NCBI GenBank assembly: GCA_018136815.1
Contig: CM030935.1
Span: 3,608,299 to 3,672,298 of the forward strand
DNA: 64,000 nucleotides
Origin: Isochrysis galbana
Taxonomy: Eukaryota > Haptophyta > Isochrysidales > Isochrysidaceae
Reading direction: 5' to 3'
Made by a program: the position numbers and the translations under genes. This document shows, piece after piece, positions 21,026 to 31,969 of the stretch (position 1 is the stretch's first letter; each line of letters begins with the position of its first letter). The notes below the pieces were generated by a model. It saw only the letters and a program-made list of their open reading frames with translations. It had not been told where the DNA came from and ran no database searches.

Positions 21026-21287
21026 GGATCTGATAACGCGTTGTGCCCGGGTCAATAGATGGTTGGAATAGGAGGGCTGGAGAGGCGAGGGAGTTTTGGA
21101 GAGGGCGCTTGATGGCGCTGACGCCGTCAGTTGGCGAAGATGCCGCACGTTGGGATGAGTGCAGCAGGGCGCGCACCTCCCATCGATTACCAATCCAGTG
21201 CCAAGATCGATGTCATAGGGATTTTTCCCATATTGTGTCCCCATGTTCGCGGCGTGTGAGCCATGTGATGTCTCTTGACCAATCCTG

Positions 21288-21330
21288 TCTATAAAAGTCT
21301 GAAGATTCAGGGTAAACACCTACTAGGGAC
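21288..21330 (-). mobile_element. LINE-type 3' end fragment
   Basis: AAAAGTCTGAAGATTCAGGGTAAACACCTA: the inverted form of the shared LINE tail. Only the terminal 40 bp are present. Confidence 0.5.
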
Positions 21331-21427
21331 CGGCCACTACCGCCTTCTTTCCGTCACCGCCCCTTCGTCCCTTCGCCCTTCGCTCCGTCTCTTCTCCTTC
21401 TCCTCCCCTTCAGAAGCGTAGCCCGCC

Positions 21428-21580
21428 CGGTCACTCACTCTTTCTAACCACTATTTTTCACCTCCCTTGGGTGTCCAAGGATTCCGCAGGGTCCCCCCCT
21501 ACCTGCCCCGCCAGCCGCCTCCCCCCTCCGACGAACCCCCTCCCACCCCACGAATGGATTCCGAATGGCAATGCCGTCGG
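21428..21580 (-). mobile_element. 3' end of the 41-kb gag-like element family
   Basis: Inverted match to 41410-41530 and direct match to 63528-63680: CACTCACTCTTT, then CCACTATT, CACCTCCC, TGGGTGTCCAAGGATTCCGC. Non-coding end only. Confidence 0.65.
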
Positions 21581-22221
21581 TGAAAAGCTAGAAGAACAGA
21601 AGAAGAAGAAAACCTTTTAATATTCAATATTCAAGCAACCGGCGTTCAGCATTTGGTGCCCACCCCTGCTCAGCATGAAGGAACCTCCCCTTCCCGTGGC
21701 TAGGTCTGTCTGTTGCCTGGACATATGTCTTGGGTGACGAGGACCTCTCACGAAACTTGACAGATCAATGAGCGGAGGTGTGGACCGCTTGCCGCTTGCC
21801 GCTTGCTCGAAAAAAAAACTTCTTAATATTCTCGCCGCGCGCGCGACCCCGCTAACCGCCTATGTAGCCTCGCCCGCTTCCCTGATCCCCCCTCCACCTG
21901 CCTTGCGGCAAGTCCCCTTGTGCTCTACCTAGGGGCTGGGTGTTGGAATCTCCAGTGGCAGGCGGTGTGTATGTACCGGTCCCCGATGGCCTAACTAACT
22001 TCCTCCTTCCTCGTATGCCATCGGGCTACCGGCCTTTGCGTGTGTCCTCTTTGTGTTAGGTGTCAGGCATCTGTGAGTTAGTCTGTCCGTGAGTATCCGT
22101 CCGGCCGTCCGGTGGCCGATGGGGGGGCGGCTCGCGGCGGAGGTTCTCGCCTTCAGCGTTCAGGCCAGTCGTACCGCCATGTTGAGCGCTTGTGCTATTA
22201 GAGTTAGGTTCGAATTCATGA
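21581..22221. other. intergenic with short repeat pieces
   Basis: The AACCTTTTAATATTC (21612) and CTTCTTAATATTCTCGCCGC (21811) blocks recur at 36196 and 59990, which suggests ends of another dispersed repeat. No gene is supported. Confidence 0.4.
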
Positions 22222-22968
22222 TTAGGGCTCCTTTTTGTCGTTTGTTGTAAAGATAGGGGTGCTAAATTCTCGGGGGGTCTTGATCTTCGGCTTCCTACCT
22301 TGGGAGGCCTTGTTCGTGCGTGCGTTCGAGTTTCCGTCCAGGGGTTCGAGGCCCCTGACTAGAATCGTGAACCTGCTCAGAGTTCTCTCGTTCTCTCGAT
22401 GACCGGCACGTGGTACGTGGTGAAAGGTGTCGTATTGGTCGAATTCCACTTTGTAGAAGTCTCCTATTATGTATCTCCATGCTATGAGGTAAAGGGCTTT
22501 GAGGCTGTCGGGCGTCGGCGAGTCGGCGAGTTCGGGTATGCGAATTGTCTGTCTTTTGTCTTTTACTTTCTGGGTCGTCGATCTCGATCTCGATCTCTCC
22601 CTTGTGGGGGTGTATCCCGCCACGGCTTCAATGGTTTGAAAGACAGGAATCGTGGAGGGGCACCTAGCTAGGTGAGTTGAGCTTTCGCTGTGTTTACCGC
22701 ATAGTCTACATTTCGTGTTGGTCGCCGCTGCGAATCGGTTGCGTGTGCCAAGTCTTCTGTAGTCTGTAGAAGTAGAAGTAGAGAAGTAGAAGTTGGAAGT
22801 TGGAGTGTGGATTGTGGAGTGGTCTCTCGGCGGGGGTACCACGTTGGAAATTGTAGTCTTGTAAGAGGTCTTGTTGGCTAGCATCCCTAGCCACATACAC
22901 CGGACGAGCCATGCACCAACCTCGCACACCCCCACCGCGGAGGAGGGGCTCCGTTGCCGATGAGGCAC
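22222..22968 (-). mobile_element. LINE ORF2 C-terminus (zinc-finger end)
   Basis: A 248-aa frame with the cysteine/histidine end typical of non-LTR ORF2 proteins: CRLCGKHSESSTHLARCP, then ALYLIAWRYIIGDFYKVEFD. The same pair of blocks is found at 32190-32460. No reverse transcriptase is left; 5' truncation is the usual fate of LINE copies. Confidence 0.75.
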
Positions 22969-23039
22969 GGTCCCTCAGCACTAGGCACTAGGATTAAACT
23001 AGGACAATAAGAAAACTCTGACACTTCCTCTCTCCTTTT

Positions 23040-23480
23040 TTGTTCTCAGCAGCAGCCGTCCGCGGCGCCCGCCCCCGCCCTCTCTCCCCCCCCTCTCTCT
23101 CTCTCCCTGCCTCCCTCCCCGCCCCCTCCTCTCCTGTCTCTCCTCTTCTCAAGCCTCCTCTCCCTCTCCCTACTTCGCCTCACTCTCTTCTCTCTCCTCT
23201 CCTCGTTTCCCCCTCTCCCTCTCCCCCCCCTTTCTCTCTGCCCTTAGTGCGCTTCATCGCACCCTCCCGCTTTGCACTGATGCGCTCCCTCCCCGCCCCC
23301 TCCCTCCCCTACGCCCTCTCCTCTTTCTGCTCCCCTCTTCTCTCCTTTCCTCTCTCCTCTCCTCTCTCCTCCCTCTCCTCTCACCTTTCCTCTCCCCTCC
23401 TCTCCACGCCCGCTCCTCTCCTCCTCGCCCCTCGCGCCTCTCTCCCTGCTCAGTGCAGAGGCGCAAGCTCCGCGCTACTC
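23040..23480 (+). repeat. homopyrimidine-rich 5' region
   Basis: Some 440 bp of mostly C and T directly ahead of the gene at 23505. Open frames through it are compositional. Probably promoter and 5' untranslated sequence. Confidence 0.6.
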
Positions 23481-23504
23481 TCTCCCGTCTCGGCCGCGAC
23501 GGCG

Positions 23505-24508
23505 ATGATCGTCGGCCGGCCGCTCTGGCGCTACCCGCTTGCGCTCGCGCGGCCCGAGCCGACGATGGCACCGCTCTTACAGGCCATACACGAGCTGCCA
23601 ACCTCGCGAAGGCCCTTCCGCATCGTCTCGCACGAGGCCGAGGACGGCAGGGTCTTCAACTCGACCTTCTTCGAGAGCGCCGGACACGCGAGCGAATTCC
23701 TCGACTGGTGAGGGGGCAGGGTTGGCCACCTAAAAGATCAGCATCGAGTAGGAGCTGGGCTTGCCGCGGGGTGAAAGCGAGCAAAGAAGGGAAAAAATGC
23801 CGAGAAGGGGATGGAAGGAGGGGCAGCGGAGTGTCCCCTCCCGATGGCCGCGCAGCGGCTGAGACGTGGCGGCGTGACCGCCGTAGACGCCAGCACACAG
23901 CTGATCCCCGCTTCCGTCTCGCCCTGCAGGTACGACACCAACGCTCTCCAGCCTAGCGGCAGGTACCACCCTTGCCTCTCGGGCGCCATTGCGCCTGGCA
24001 CTGAGCTGCCCACAGGCAATACGCTGCTCTTCGGTCGGGGTGCCGGCGTGCTGGACGACACCCGCTTCGGAGAGTACCAGCTTGGCATGGCCGTGCGCTA
24101 CTCGCTCGCCACCTTCCACTCCGCCGAAATGGAGCGCGAAGCCGTCGTCACCGGTACGAGCTCCGCGTTTGAGCAGAGACTTGCTAACGCCATGATGAAG
24201 GAGGGTATCGCCTATTTCGGCCGCCTCGTCATGCGGGTAAGGCGCATGGTGCCGCCCCTGCGCACTAGCTTCGGGCTGCGATCCGCACCGCCAGTGCCGT
24301 CACGGCCGCCTGGCACCCACGCCTCTGCCTTTGGTCCGATCCTCAGGTTGATGAGAAGAGATGGATCACCTTGTCGCGCTATGGGTCCCTACCCGAGGCC
24401 CACGCAGGCACTGCACTCGTGCGCACACTGTGCGCGGAAGAGATGGCGCATTGGTTCAGCAGCTACGAGACCATCATAGGCACTGCGTCCCGCGTTCTCG
24501 ACATCTGA
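23505..24508 (+). CDS. unrecognised conserved-looking protein, three exons
   Basis: Exons 23505-23707, 23930-24236 and 24347-24508 join in frame to give 223 aa. The junctions are good: ACTG/GTGAGG with CTGCAG/GTACGA restores a TGG codon, and CGG/GTAAGG with CCTCAG/GTTGAT is phase 0. The product is a compact globular-looking protein (IVSHEAEDGRVFNSTFFESA, GRYHPCLSGAIAPGTELPTG, CAEEMAHWFSSYETIIG) with no signal peptide, membrane segment or repeats. I do not recognise the family. Coherent frame and splice phases across three exons make it a real gene. An upstream in-frame start inside the CT tract is possible but unlikely. Confidence 0.75.
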
Positions 24509-24929
24509 GCGGTGCGTTCGACGTCGGGCGACGCTGACCGTGGGGTGGGGTGGACCTTCCATAGGCGAGTGCACGCCATGGGCATCGGGGAGCATGAGCG
24601 TATTTGTCACCGAGCCGATGGAGGTGTCGTGGGGCGGATGAGGCTACGCATTGTGCCTGAAAGTCATCTCTTGAAGCCAGGCGGCTGTGAGGAAAATTCG
24701 GCTTCATTCAGCTCGCCGCACGCTTTTACGATCCGGGCTTGGCGACGCTCAGTTGAAAGCGATGCGAACTATGCAACCCGAGGGTTCAGGGCTAAATATG
24801 CATCATCAAGCAGATAATCGGGCTCAACGCTCATGCATAGTATCACAACTGCATCACTACGGATTGATTGAACCTACCGTGGAGTGTGGAAACGAGCAAG
24901 TGCACGCGCTGCGATGGCATCGGCTGGAA
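24509..24929. other. intergenic between convergent genes
   Basis: 3' flanks of the unrecognised gene (+) and the zinc-finger gene (-). No motif supported. Confidence 0.4.
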
Positions 24930-26035
24930 TGGCATCGTGATGTTGATGTTGCACGCGATGCACACATTAGGATGCGCAGGCAGCGGAAACGCAGCGTGGT
25001 GCACGATATTGCTGTACGTGCGTTCGATTCTGTCGTACATTCTTTAGAGTTGCTACCTCCTTTCTCCTCTTCACGTCCATTGTATTCAGCCACGTTTGTC
25101 TTATGCTTTTGAGATTGTATGTGCACAGTAATGTTGGTGAACACAACGGAAAGGCTATGAGAGCATGCGCGGCAAAACAGCTTGCCGCCACACACCTCAA
25201 GACACTCCTTTGGGAATTGGTTCACCCGGTCCAACGGCGTGATCTTCTTGGGCTCCTTTGTCTTGCGCATCCCCTGGCGCCGCACACCTGCAGGCGGAAG
25301 CATTCTCTTGCTGCGCTCTCGTTCGTGCGCAGCAAGAAGGGGAGGGTCTTGCGCGACACTCCCTTCCGCACCTCCACCTCCACCTCCCCCCCTTGGAGAG
25401 GGGTTGGTCGATTGCAGACCTGAGAGCGAGGGAGGGGAGAAACGGGGAGGAATGAATGAGCGTATCGCCCCCCCCGCCCCCCCCAAGCAGTCCCCTCCCT
25501 CATGAGCCACATACCTTCACGGCTCTCACAGTCTCGGGTGAGCACGCACGTGCGCTTCTTCTGCTCTTGTTGTTGTCGTTTGATGTGTACTCCACCTCCA
25601 CCTTGTCCCGGCCATGCATGGTGCCCGCACCCATGGAGGTGATCACGCCGTCGCCGATCGTCTCGTGCACCACATTGCTGCCCACCTTGAGGGGGATGTT
25701 GGTCTTGCCGGTGTCATCGGACAGATTGATGATATCCTCGCCGCTGGCCTCCTCGCTCTCGCTGTCAACCTCCTCCTCATCATCATCCTTGCGCCTGACG
25801 TCAGCATGTCGCGAGCGCGAGCCCTCGACGTCGGCGTCACTCGCTAGATGGCGTGAGCCGCGCGAGGATGAGCGATTATTCGAATGAGCTGCGCGAGGAC
25901 AACAGAAGGGGGGTGGGGGGTCACTCACGCGCGCGCGCGCAAGGAGAGCGGCTGAGGCACGCTCTGGCTCACCTCCTGGCATGTTGTGCTCGTCGCTGTC
26001 GCGCGAGGGCCTGGTGTCCTCGAGTAAGGGGAAGG
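24930..26035 (-). CDS. zinc-finger protein with acidic N-terminus (exon limits uncertain)
   Basis: Minus strand. A 5' exon ends about 25985 (EHNMPGG, donor GTGAGC). The next exon runs 25890 to 25511 (acceptor CTCGCGCAG, donor AAG/GTATGT). It codes for a Ser/Arg-rich, then strongly acidic stretch (KDDDEEEVDSESEEASGEDI) and a small beta-rich segment (KVGSNVVHETIGDGVITSMG). Further down, around 25130-25290, a frame has a zinc-finger block, LFCRACSHSLSVVFTNITVH then IQSQKH (C-x2-C ... H-x5-H), close to the BED/CGGBP1-like fingers found in hAT-derived DNA-binding proteins. I could not settle the splice joining the middle exon to the finger exon. DNA binding is an inference from the finger. Confidence 0.5.
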
Positions 26036-26040
26036 AGCGC

Positions 26041-26096
26041 GCGGGGGGGGGGGGGGGGGGCTGGCAGGCGGGGGGGGGGGGGGGGGGGGGGGGCTG
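26041..26096. repeat. two long G runs
   Basis: Runs of about 18 and 24 G separated by CTGGCAGGC, within or next to the 5' intron of the zinc-finger gene. G-quadruplex-prone and unreliable for assembly length. Confidence 0.8.
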
Positions 26097-26137
26097 GTAG
26101 GCAACGCAGGGTGGGCGGCAGGGGGGCGGGGGCGGAC

Positions 26138-26210
26138 TTCAGGGAAGTGCTCAACTTCAGGGAACTGCTCAACTTCAGGGAACTGCTCAACTTCAGGGAA
26201 CTGCTCACCC
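26138..26210. repeat. 18-bp tandem repeat, four copies
   Basis: AACTTCAGGGAACTGCTC repeated about four times with one early variant (AAGTGCTC). Confidence 0.85.
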
Positions 26211-26219
26211 TTCCTCGTC

Positions 26220-26701
26220 TCCTCCCTATAGACGTGTAACGAAACTTGTTTTCTGCATTTACGCGGTCGGTGCTCTTTGGTATGGACATACACCCATCAG
26301 ATTTGCGGAGTCTACGATCGGAGGGCAGACTTGGTGCTGTGTGTGAGACGTGGATCGTGATTTCAACGAGATATCGACCCTGCCCCAATTCGAGTGAATG
26401 GAGTAAGACCACGTGTGTGTTTCTATGTGTTTCAACATGTGAAGTGTCAAGTTGAGTCAAGTAACCTCCAGGTGACAACGAAAGGTGTTAGCAGGGATGG
26501 GGATAATTGAACGCTTTTTTGGTCTGTGGCGTCGAGATCGCGAGAGAGTGTGTGTCACTAGTAGCTTAGCGGGCACCTTCAAGAATTTTTTTTAGCACTC
26601 TACTACTCGTGGAAGTGTTCTCCACCTTACACCTTGGAGAATAGGTATAGGATTGATTGGCATGAGCTCGCAATTGTATGAGGTCCCACAGTTTGCTCAT
26701 C
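26220..26701. other. intergenic, no supported gene
   Basis: 5' flank of the zinc-finger gene and 3' flank of the U-box/dynamin gene. Nothing recognised. Confidence 0.4.
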
Positions 26702-29700
26702 TCAATATTTGGTGCTGGATATCCCACCACGACCCTTAGCACGTCGACCTGAATCAAAGTTGAAGGCGGGTGTAGAGGATGCGGCGGCAGATTGCGACCA
26801 TTGAGGCTTCGAAGCACATGAGACGGGAGGCTGGGCACCAACAAAGGAGAAGCCACCCGTGGCGGGGGGTTGGCCAACAGCGGAGAAACCACACTGATAA
26901 CCAAGGGAGAAAAGTTTACCATCATCGGCGGCAGCAGGCGGCTGGGACTTGGTGGCAGGCGCAGGGGTGGGGGATTTGGTGTCACGTGGAGGGGCTACAA
27001 GTTTGGACTGGCCACCAAAGGAGAAACTACCAAAGCGAGGGGTAGGCTTGTCACCAAGCGAGAAAAGTTTACCATCATCGGCGGCAGCAGACGGAGGGGA
27101 GTTGGTGGCGGGCGCAGGTGTGGGGGATTTGGTGTCAGCTGGAGGGGCTACGAATTCGGGCTGGCCACCAAAGGAGAAACCACCAAAGGGAGGGAGAGGG
27201 TCAGCAAGTGAGGAATGTTTACCATCATCGGCCGCACCAGGCGGATGGGAGTTGGTGGCAGGTGCAAGGGTGGGGGATTCGGTATCAGGTGGAGGGGCTA
27301 CGAAATCCTCTAATTCACCGGCCCCAATTGGGCATAAGAGCTCGCGAATCTCGCCCTCCGTCATCGCGGTTGCTTTGGCAACGTCTCCTGGCGTGAGAGA
27401 GAGGGCGGCACAGATGCCATCGTGTGCTTGTATGAGCTGGCCAGCCTCCGTTGCGAGGGAGGTTCGCTTCGTTGCGCACGCCTCCACCTCCTCGCCGACG
27501 CCGATTCCGTCGAGTACGAGGAGATCGGCGATGCACGGGGCTTGGCGTAGGAGAGCAAGGGGGACCTTGGACGAGAAGAGACCCGGCATCGTGTCCACAT
27601 TGATCCGCGCACCGCTATGGGAGGCTGTCACCGAGATGGAAAACACCTGCGACGTCTCGAGATCCGAGAAATTTTGTAGAAAGCGTCGAAGTTGTGCATC
27701 TAGAGTGGCTGGGGGGAGCTTCCGGTCGAGCGATTGCACAACTTTCCGGATGAATCCAGGGTATTGCGTCAGCTGGAACGGCGGTGCCTTTATCGCCGCT
27801 TGGGCTGCCTCCTTCTTGGAGGAGAAGGTGCGGTCCGAAAAGTACGAGAAGCTGGTAAATATCTTCTTGATAGGCGATTCGTCGTCGGGCAGCGAGAACC
27901 TTGCTTTGCACTCCTTCCCATCACCCGAGAGTGTCCTCCACTCTAAACGGCTGATGAGGTCGGGCGACGCACGGTCCTCAAAAACGCACAATTCAGTTGA
28001 CTGCTTCAAGGTCGTGTTAGAGTTCAACGTCAATAGGGAGATAGCGTCCTCCTTAGGGAGCTGTGTGCTCAGAACCCATGCCCCTTTGCTGGCAGAGCCA
28101 TCGATGCAGAACCAAACGGAACGAGCGATGCTCACTCCACCTCGCGCTCGCTGGTCTTGCGGATGCCCAAAATGCGGCACGGCTGGCGCGGGGCTTTGCA
28201 TCGCCGGAAACGTGAATCCCGGTGTAGTCTCCTGGCAATACCACACAGGTCGGCCATTAATCAGTTTGTTTGACATAAGGCGGAATATCTGCGGCGCAGC
28301 ACCCTCCTTCTCGAAGACGAGAGTGTCCGGTGCGCCTCGCCGATCCGGGTCATTCTCCTCAAACATCAGCACATACTTGCGTCGCGTCTCGCTGTACGTC
28401 ATCTGCGCATGAAGAATCTCTCGGAATGCGTTTCGCCAGAAGCCACAGGCCTGTTCCACGACTGCCGTGATCGCCTTCTCTAGCGACGACATCACCGGCG
28501 CTGCCTCTTCTGAGAAGGTGCTGCAGAACTCAACCGCCGTTAGGAGGGGCTGCCGTTGGTTCACGGAGGCGACAAAGGTCTCGACAACATTCTTTGCCGT
28601 CTCGACGAAGGGCATGACTACCTGAGTCAGGTACCTCTCTTGATAGGGAGGAAGCAATGTGCGGAGTCGATTCCGCGCCTCATCGCGTGCGATCTTGTCA
28701 AGAGATTCGCCGATGAAAGGCCGCCCTAGCATTGCGCTTTCAAACTTGACGCTAGCTAACTTCTCGAGAATTTGTCGAAGTGAGAGCGGAGCCCAATTGT
28801 CCGCTAAGAAGCGAGAGTACACTGCGCCAACGAGGATACGAAGTGAGGGCCAAGAGAAAGAACGTCGGCGCACATGGACAGGTCGCTGGGGTAGGTGGGT
28901 GGGTGGAGTGGCACAGTAGTACGTGAACGAGGCGGTGGAGTGCGGTACTCACTCGTTCCTAGCTGCGATATGAGAGCTCCCGTGGTTGCCTTGCCGCTAG
29001 GTACAAGTCTTTGCAAGGCGTCGGTGCCCTCCTCGAAGAAGCTGACCTCTGCAGCAGCCTGCCGTTCCAGACGCTCAAAATTGGAAAGACCGTGCCCATC
29101 ATCGGCGTCTGCGTTCATTGTAGCCACCCATCCATACGGCTCCATCTCGACGGCGCCCAGTGAGGTTGGGGGCTGCATGAGAAGCCCGCAAAACCATTCG
29201 TGTCTTCTCGGGACGAGCTCATCGCAGTGCGTGAACACGCCACACGTATTTCCCTGCAAATTGTTTTTCACAATGAAGTTCAGGGCAATGTTGGCGTTGG
29301 GCTTGTTGCTCGCAGGCACGACGAGTAAGAACAAGCTCCTGTCGCCATACTGGCGTCGGTAATCTTCAAGCATCCTGTTCGCGGTCTCGAGATCGCTGCC
29401 ATTTAGGCCCGGCATATCCACCAGATCGATGGTCGGCACGATGGGCGATTGTACCTCGAGAACGATACCTCTGTTCGTGCAAAAATGCTGACTACCCTGC
29501 GCAGCCATCTCCCCGTGTTCCTCACGCACGAGTGCATCCATCTCGGCACGCACATCGACAGCACCGGCCGACATGGGGATCGTCCGTGGCTCCTTCAGCG
29601 TGGGCCCCATGACACCATTTGCGACACTGACCACGCGGAGAGTCGCTTTGCTTTCACCTGGTGAGCAGCGACGCAAGCGCACATGAATTTGGAGCTTCGT

Positions 29701-30249
29701 ACAGATCCGCTCGTCACGCGGAAAGAGCGGCATCATCGCGAGCCGTTCCAGGAGAGTACTCTTGCCGCTCTTCTCCTCGCCCACCACGACAATCATGGGC
29801 GGCGTCCAACCGTCCAGCGAGGTGTGCAGAAGTTCGCGCAGTGGATCAAGTTGGCTGAACGCTGCACTCAACTCGTCGATGGACTTGACTCGTGGTGGTG
29901 GTGTGGCACCGGGTTCCTCTGCCCCGTGCTGATGGAGAATCTTCTCGAGATGGTTGATGAGCTCTTGTAAAAGTGCGGTGTCGCTTTCCAACGCATCGCC
30001 CATCGCTTCCTTTTTGCCCGAAGGTGGCATGATAGGCGATGCCAGAGGCAAGCCTGCCGACCGGAGCTCGTCAATGTACTGTCTGATGGAGCTCCCCTCG
30101 TAGGTTCTCCCGTCTTGGGCCCTGATGGGGTCGAGCATCAGATCTCCGCTGAGTGGGCAGCGAAAGCGGTGCATGCCCGGCTCACTGAGAAACTGATACC
30201 CCAGCGTCTCTTCCACTCTGCGTTGAAGCGCCTTTGCTTGCTCCTCCAT
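26702..30249 (-). CDS. U-box / dynamin-like GTPase with FG-repeat tail
   Basis: Two exons, 30249-28953 and 28821-26702, give 1138 aa. The splice GGAACGA/GTGAGT to GCGCAG/TGTACTC restores GTMYSRFLADNW. Residues about 20-85 are a U-box (RFRCPLSGDLMLDPIRAQDG, RTYEGSSIRQYI). From about 130 a dynamin-type GTPase follows: P-loop GEEKSGKST, switch LVDMPGLNG, and VFTHCDE at the position of the usual TKLD. A helical stalk-like region spans the first half of exon 2. The last 200 residues hold three tandem units of about 50 aa with FSFGGQ motifs (APPADTKSPTPAPATNS, then DDGKLFSLG), like FG nucleoporins. U-boxes recruit E2 enzymes for ubiquitylation and dynamins remodel membranes. The combination suggests ubiquitin tagging at a membrane, or at nuclear pores, but that is inference. 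An upstream ATG (30357) is possible. Confidence 0.82.
26850..27310 (-). repeat. about 150-bp coding tandem repeat (FG-repeat units)
   Basis: Three degenerate copies coding for an APP-DT-SPTPAPAT...FGGFSFGGQ unit in the tail of the U-box/dynamin protein. Confidence 0.8.
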
Positions 30250-31488
30250 GGAATCACCTGCAGGAGGCGGAGGCGGGGAGCTCCATCGGTCCGGTGGGTA
30301 TTGCGGGGTTTCACACACACAGGGGAGGGAAGCACCCCGTAAAGTGTATTTAGGCATAACAATTCACCAGGAGCCAGCGCCAGAATTGGGCAACCAACGA
30401 GCGTCATCCCTATCTAAGAGAGGGAGGGTGAACGGGGGGTGGGGGGGCAGGGGCGGGAGGGTAGGGCGTGTCGGTGAGGGCACCAGGAGAAGAGCCAAAT
30501 CCAGTCAAGGAAGGAGGGGGAGAAGCGGGTATTGTGGCGGAGATCGGGTGGAGGCGAGCAGGATGCCGCCGTGGCGTGCGCGCCCGGCGCACCTCTCCCG
30601 TGCGTAGCGAGACGGGGGGGAGTCGTGCACGAGATCGAGGAGAGTTAGTAGAGTCTCCTCCTGGACGCCGCAGACTTGAGAGGTAAGCGATGCCCCACGC
30701 AAACTCTCAAGTTGAGACGTCGTCCGACTCGGAAAGTTGGGGGGTGGGGGGGGCCCTAGAAGTGGAGGCTCCCTCCGAGGCAGTCAAGTCTCTCCCGCGG
30801 GTCTCACTCATCACGGGTGCCTGGAGTTTTGTAGTAGAAGGGGTTCATAGTCCCCATGTGCCTGGGTGTACCCTTTAATAGTTAGGTGTCCTCCGATCTC
30901 GTCCCCTCGTTGCGTCGCTAAGACCATGCTACACCTAGCCCTCGTCTCGCTACTCGGTATAGGCCTGCCCACGGCTGCCCCACGCGCTCTACTCGAACAT
31001 GGTACCCCCGCGAGCCGATCCGTACGCTCGCATCGCTATCACGATCTCACATCTCGACTGTCCTCGCATCCTCGAATCCTGAATCCTCGACCTCCACATG
31101 CCCGAAATCACCCTTTGGGCCTCTCTCGACCACTCACCCCTCAAATGTTTGGGCCTCCCCAATCCCTTTGGCCCTTTGGATGGGCTCGTCTCTCGTCTCT
31201 CGTCTTCGTCTCTCGGGGCCTCTGACTCTGAGGCCCGTCTCGAAAGTCGCGTTCCGTCAAAAGAGGGCCAGGTGATAGTTTTGTTTTCACTCCGAATGTT
31301 ATGCTAGTACAGGCGCAAGTACGCGGCGCGCGCGCAGATAACACCACGGACCACAGACCCATTCGAGTTATCGAGTGAGGTATCACCGTTTTAGCTTGTT
31401 TTCTTTTTCAGGTAGGAATGTCTGAACAATTGCTCCAATGAGTATTATTATTACAAAGATGAGCACAAAGAAGAGGTGTTATTTTCAA
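30250..31488. other. intergenic, no supported gene
   Basis: 5' flank of the U-box/dynamin gene, then unassigned sequence. TCGCGTTCCGTCAAA at 31248 recurs near 31493, 35433 and 40715 and may mark an element edge. Confidence 0.4.
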
Positions 31489-31588
31489 GTCGCGTTTCGT
31501 CAATGACAGTTTGGTGTTCAGCCAGACAAGGACGCGGCGCGTGCGCATAGCAACTCCCCCCCCCCCCCCCACACACGGTAACCCCCAG

Positions 31589-31955
31589 TTACGCAGGCTG
31601 AGTTTTCATCTTCTTCGTCTTTTTCTCACACCCCTCATCCTCGATCCTATTGTCAACGTCGTTCTCCTGGCAGGCGACCATGTCGCTTGGCTGATTCTGG
31701 GTGGCGAGGTCCGTGATGCGTGCGAGGACGGCCTTCTGGTTCTGCATGTAGAGTTTGCCAGCTGCTCGGCGCACTTGCACCATGGGACTCGTTTCAGCGT
31801 ACGCGACCGCCGTGATGTATGCCATGCAGAGGTACGCGACGGCGGCCTCCTCTCCAATGTATCTGGTCTTTGGGATTGGGATCTTGTCGTACTCGTCGGA
31901 GTAGTCGCCGACGAGCATGAGTTTTGCCTTGCACCAACGGCGGTGAAACGGATCT
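31589..31955 (-). CDS. unrecognised frame, probably a gene or element fragment
   Basis: A minus-strand frame of about 110-120 aa with non-repetitive, protein-like sequence (MLVGDYSDEYDKIPIPKTRY, YLCMAYITAVAYAETSPMVQ) and a Lys-rich end. It may continue upstream (HRRWCKAKLMLVGD). It lies directly beside the LINE copy at 31970 and a TCGCGTT repeat edge, so it may be captured or part of an element. No family recognised. Confidence 0.35.
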
Positions 31956-31969
31956 TGACAAGACAGGAG

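Noticed and set aside
22330..22380. tRNA-like GGGGTTCGAGGCCCCTGA
   Set aside because: Resembles a T-arm by chance. No acceptor or anticodon stems fit, and it lies within LINE ORF2 coding sequence.
26949..28412. 487-aa + strand frame opposite the U-box/dynamin gene
   Set aside because: Antisense shadow. The minus strand has domains and good splice sites.
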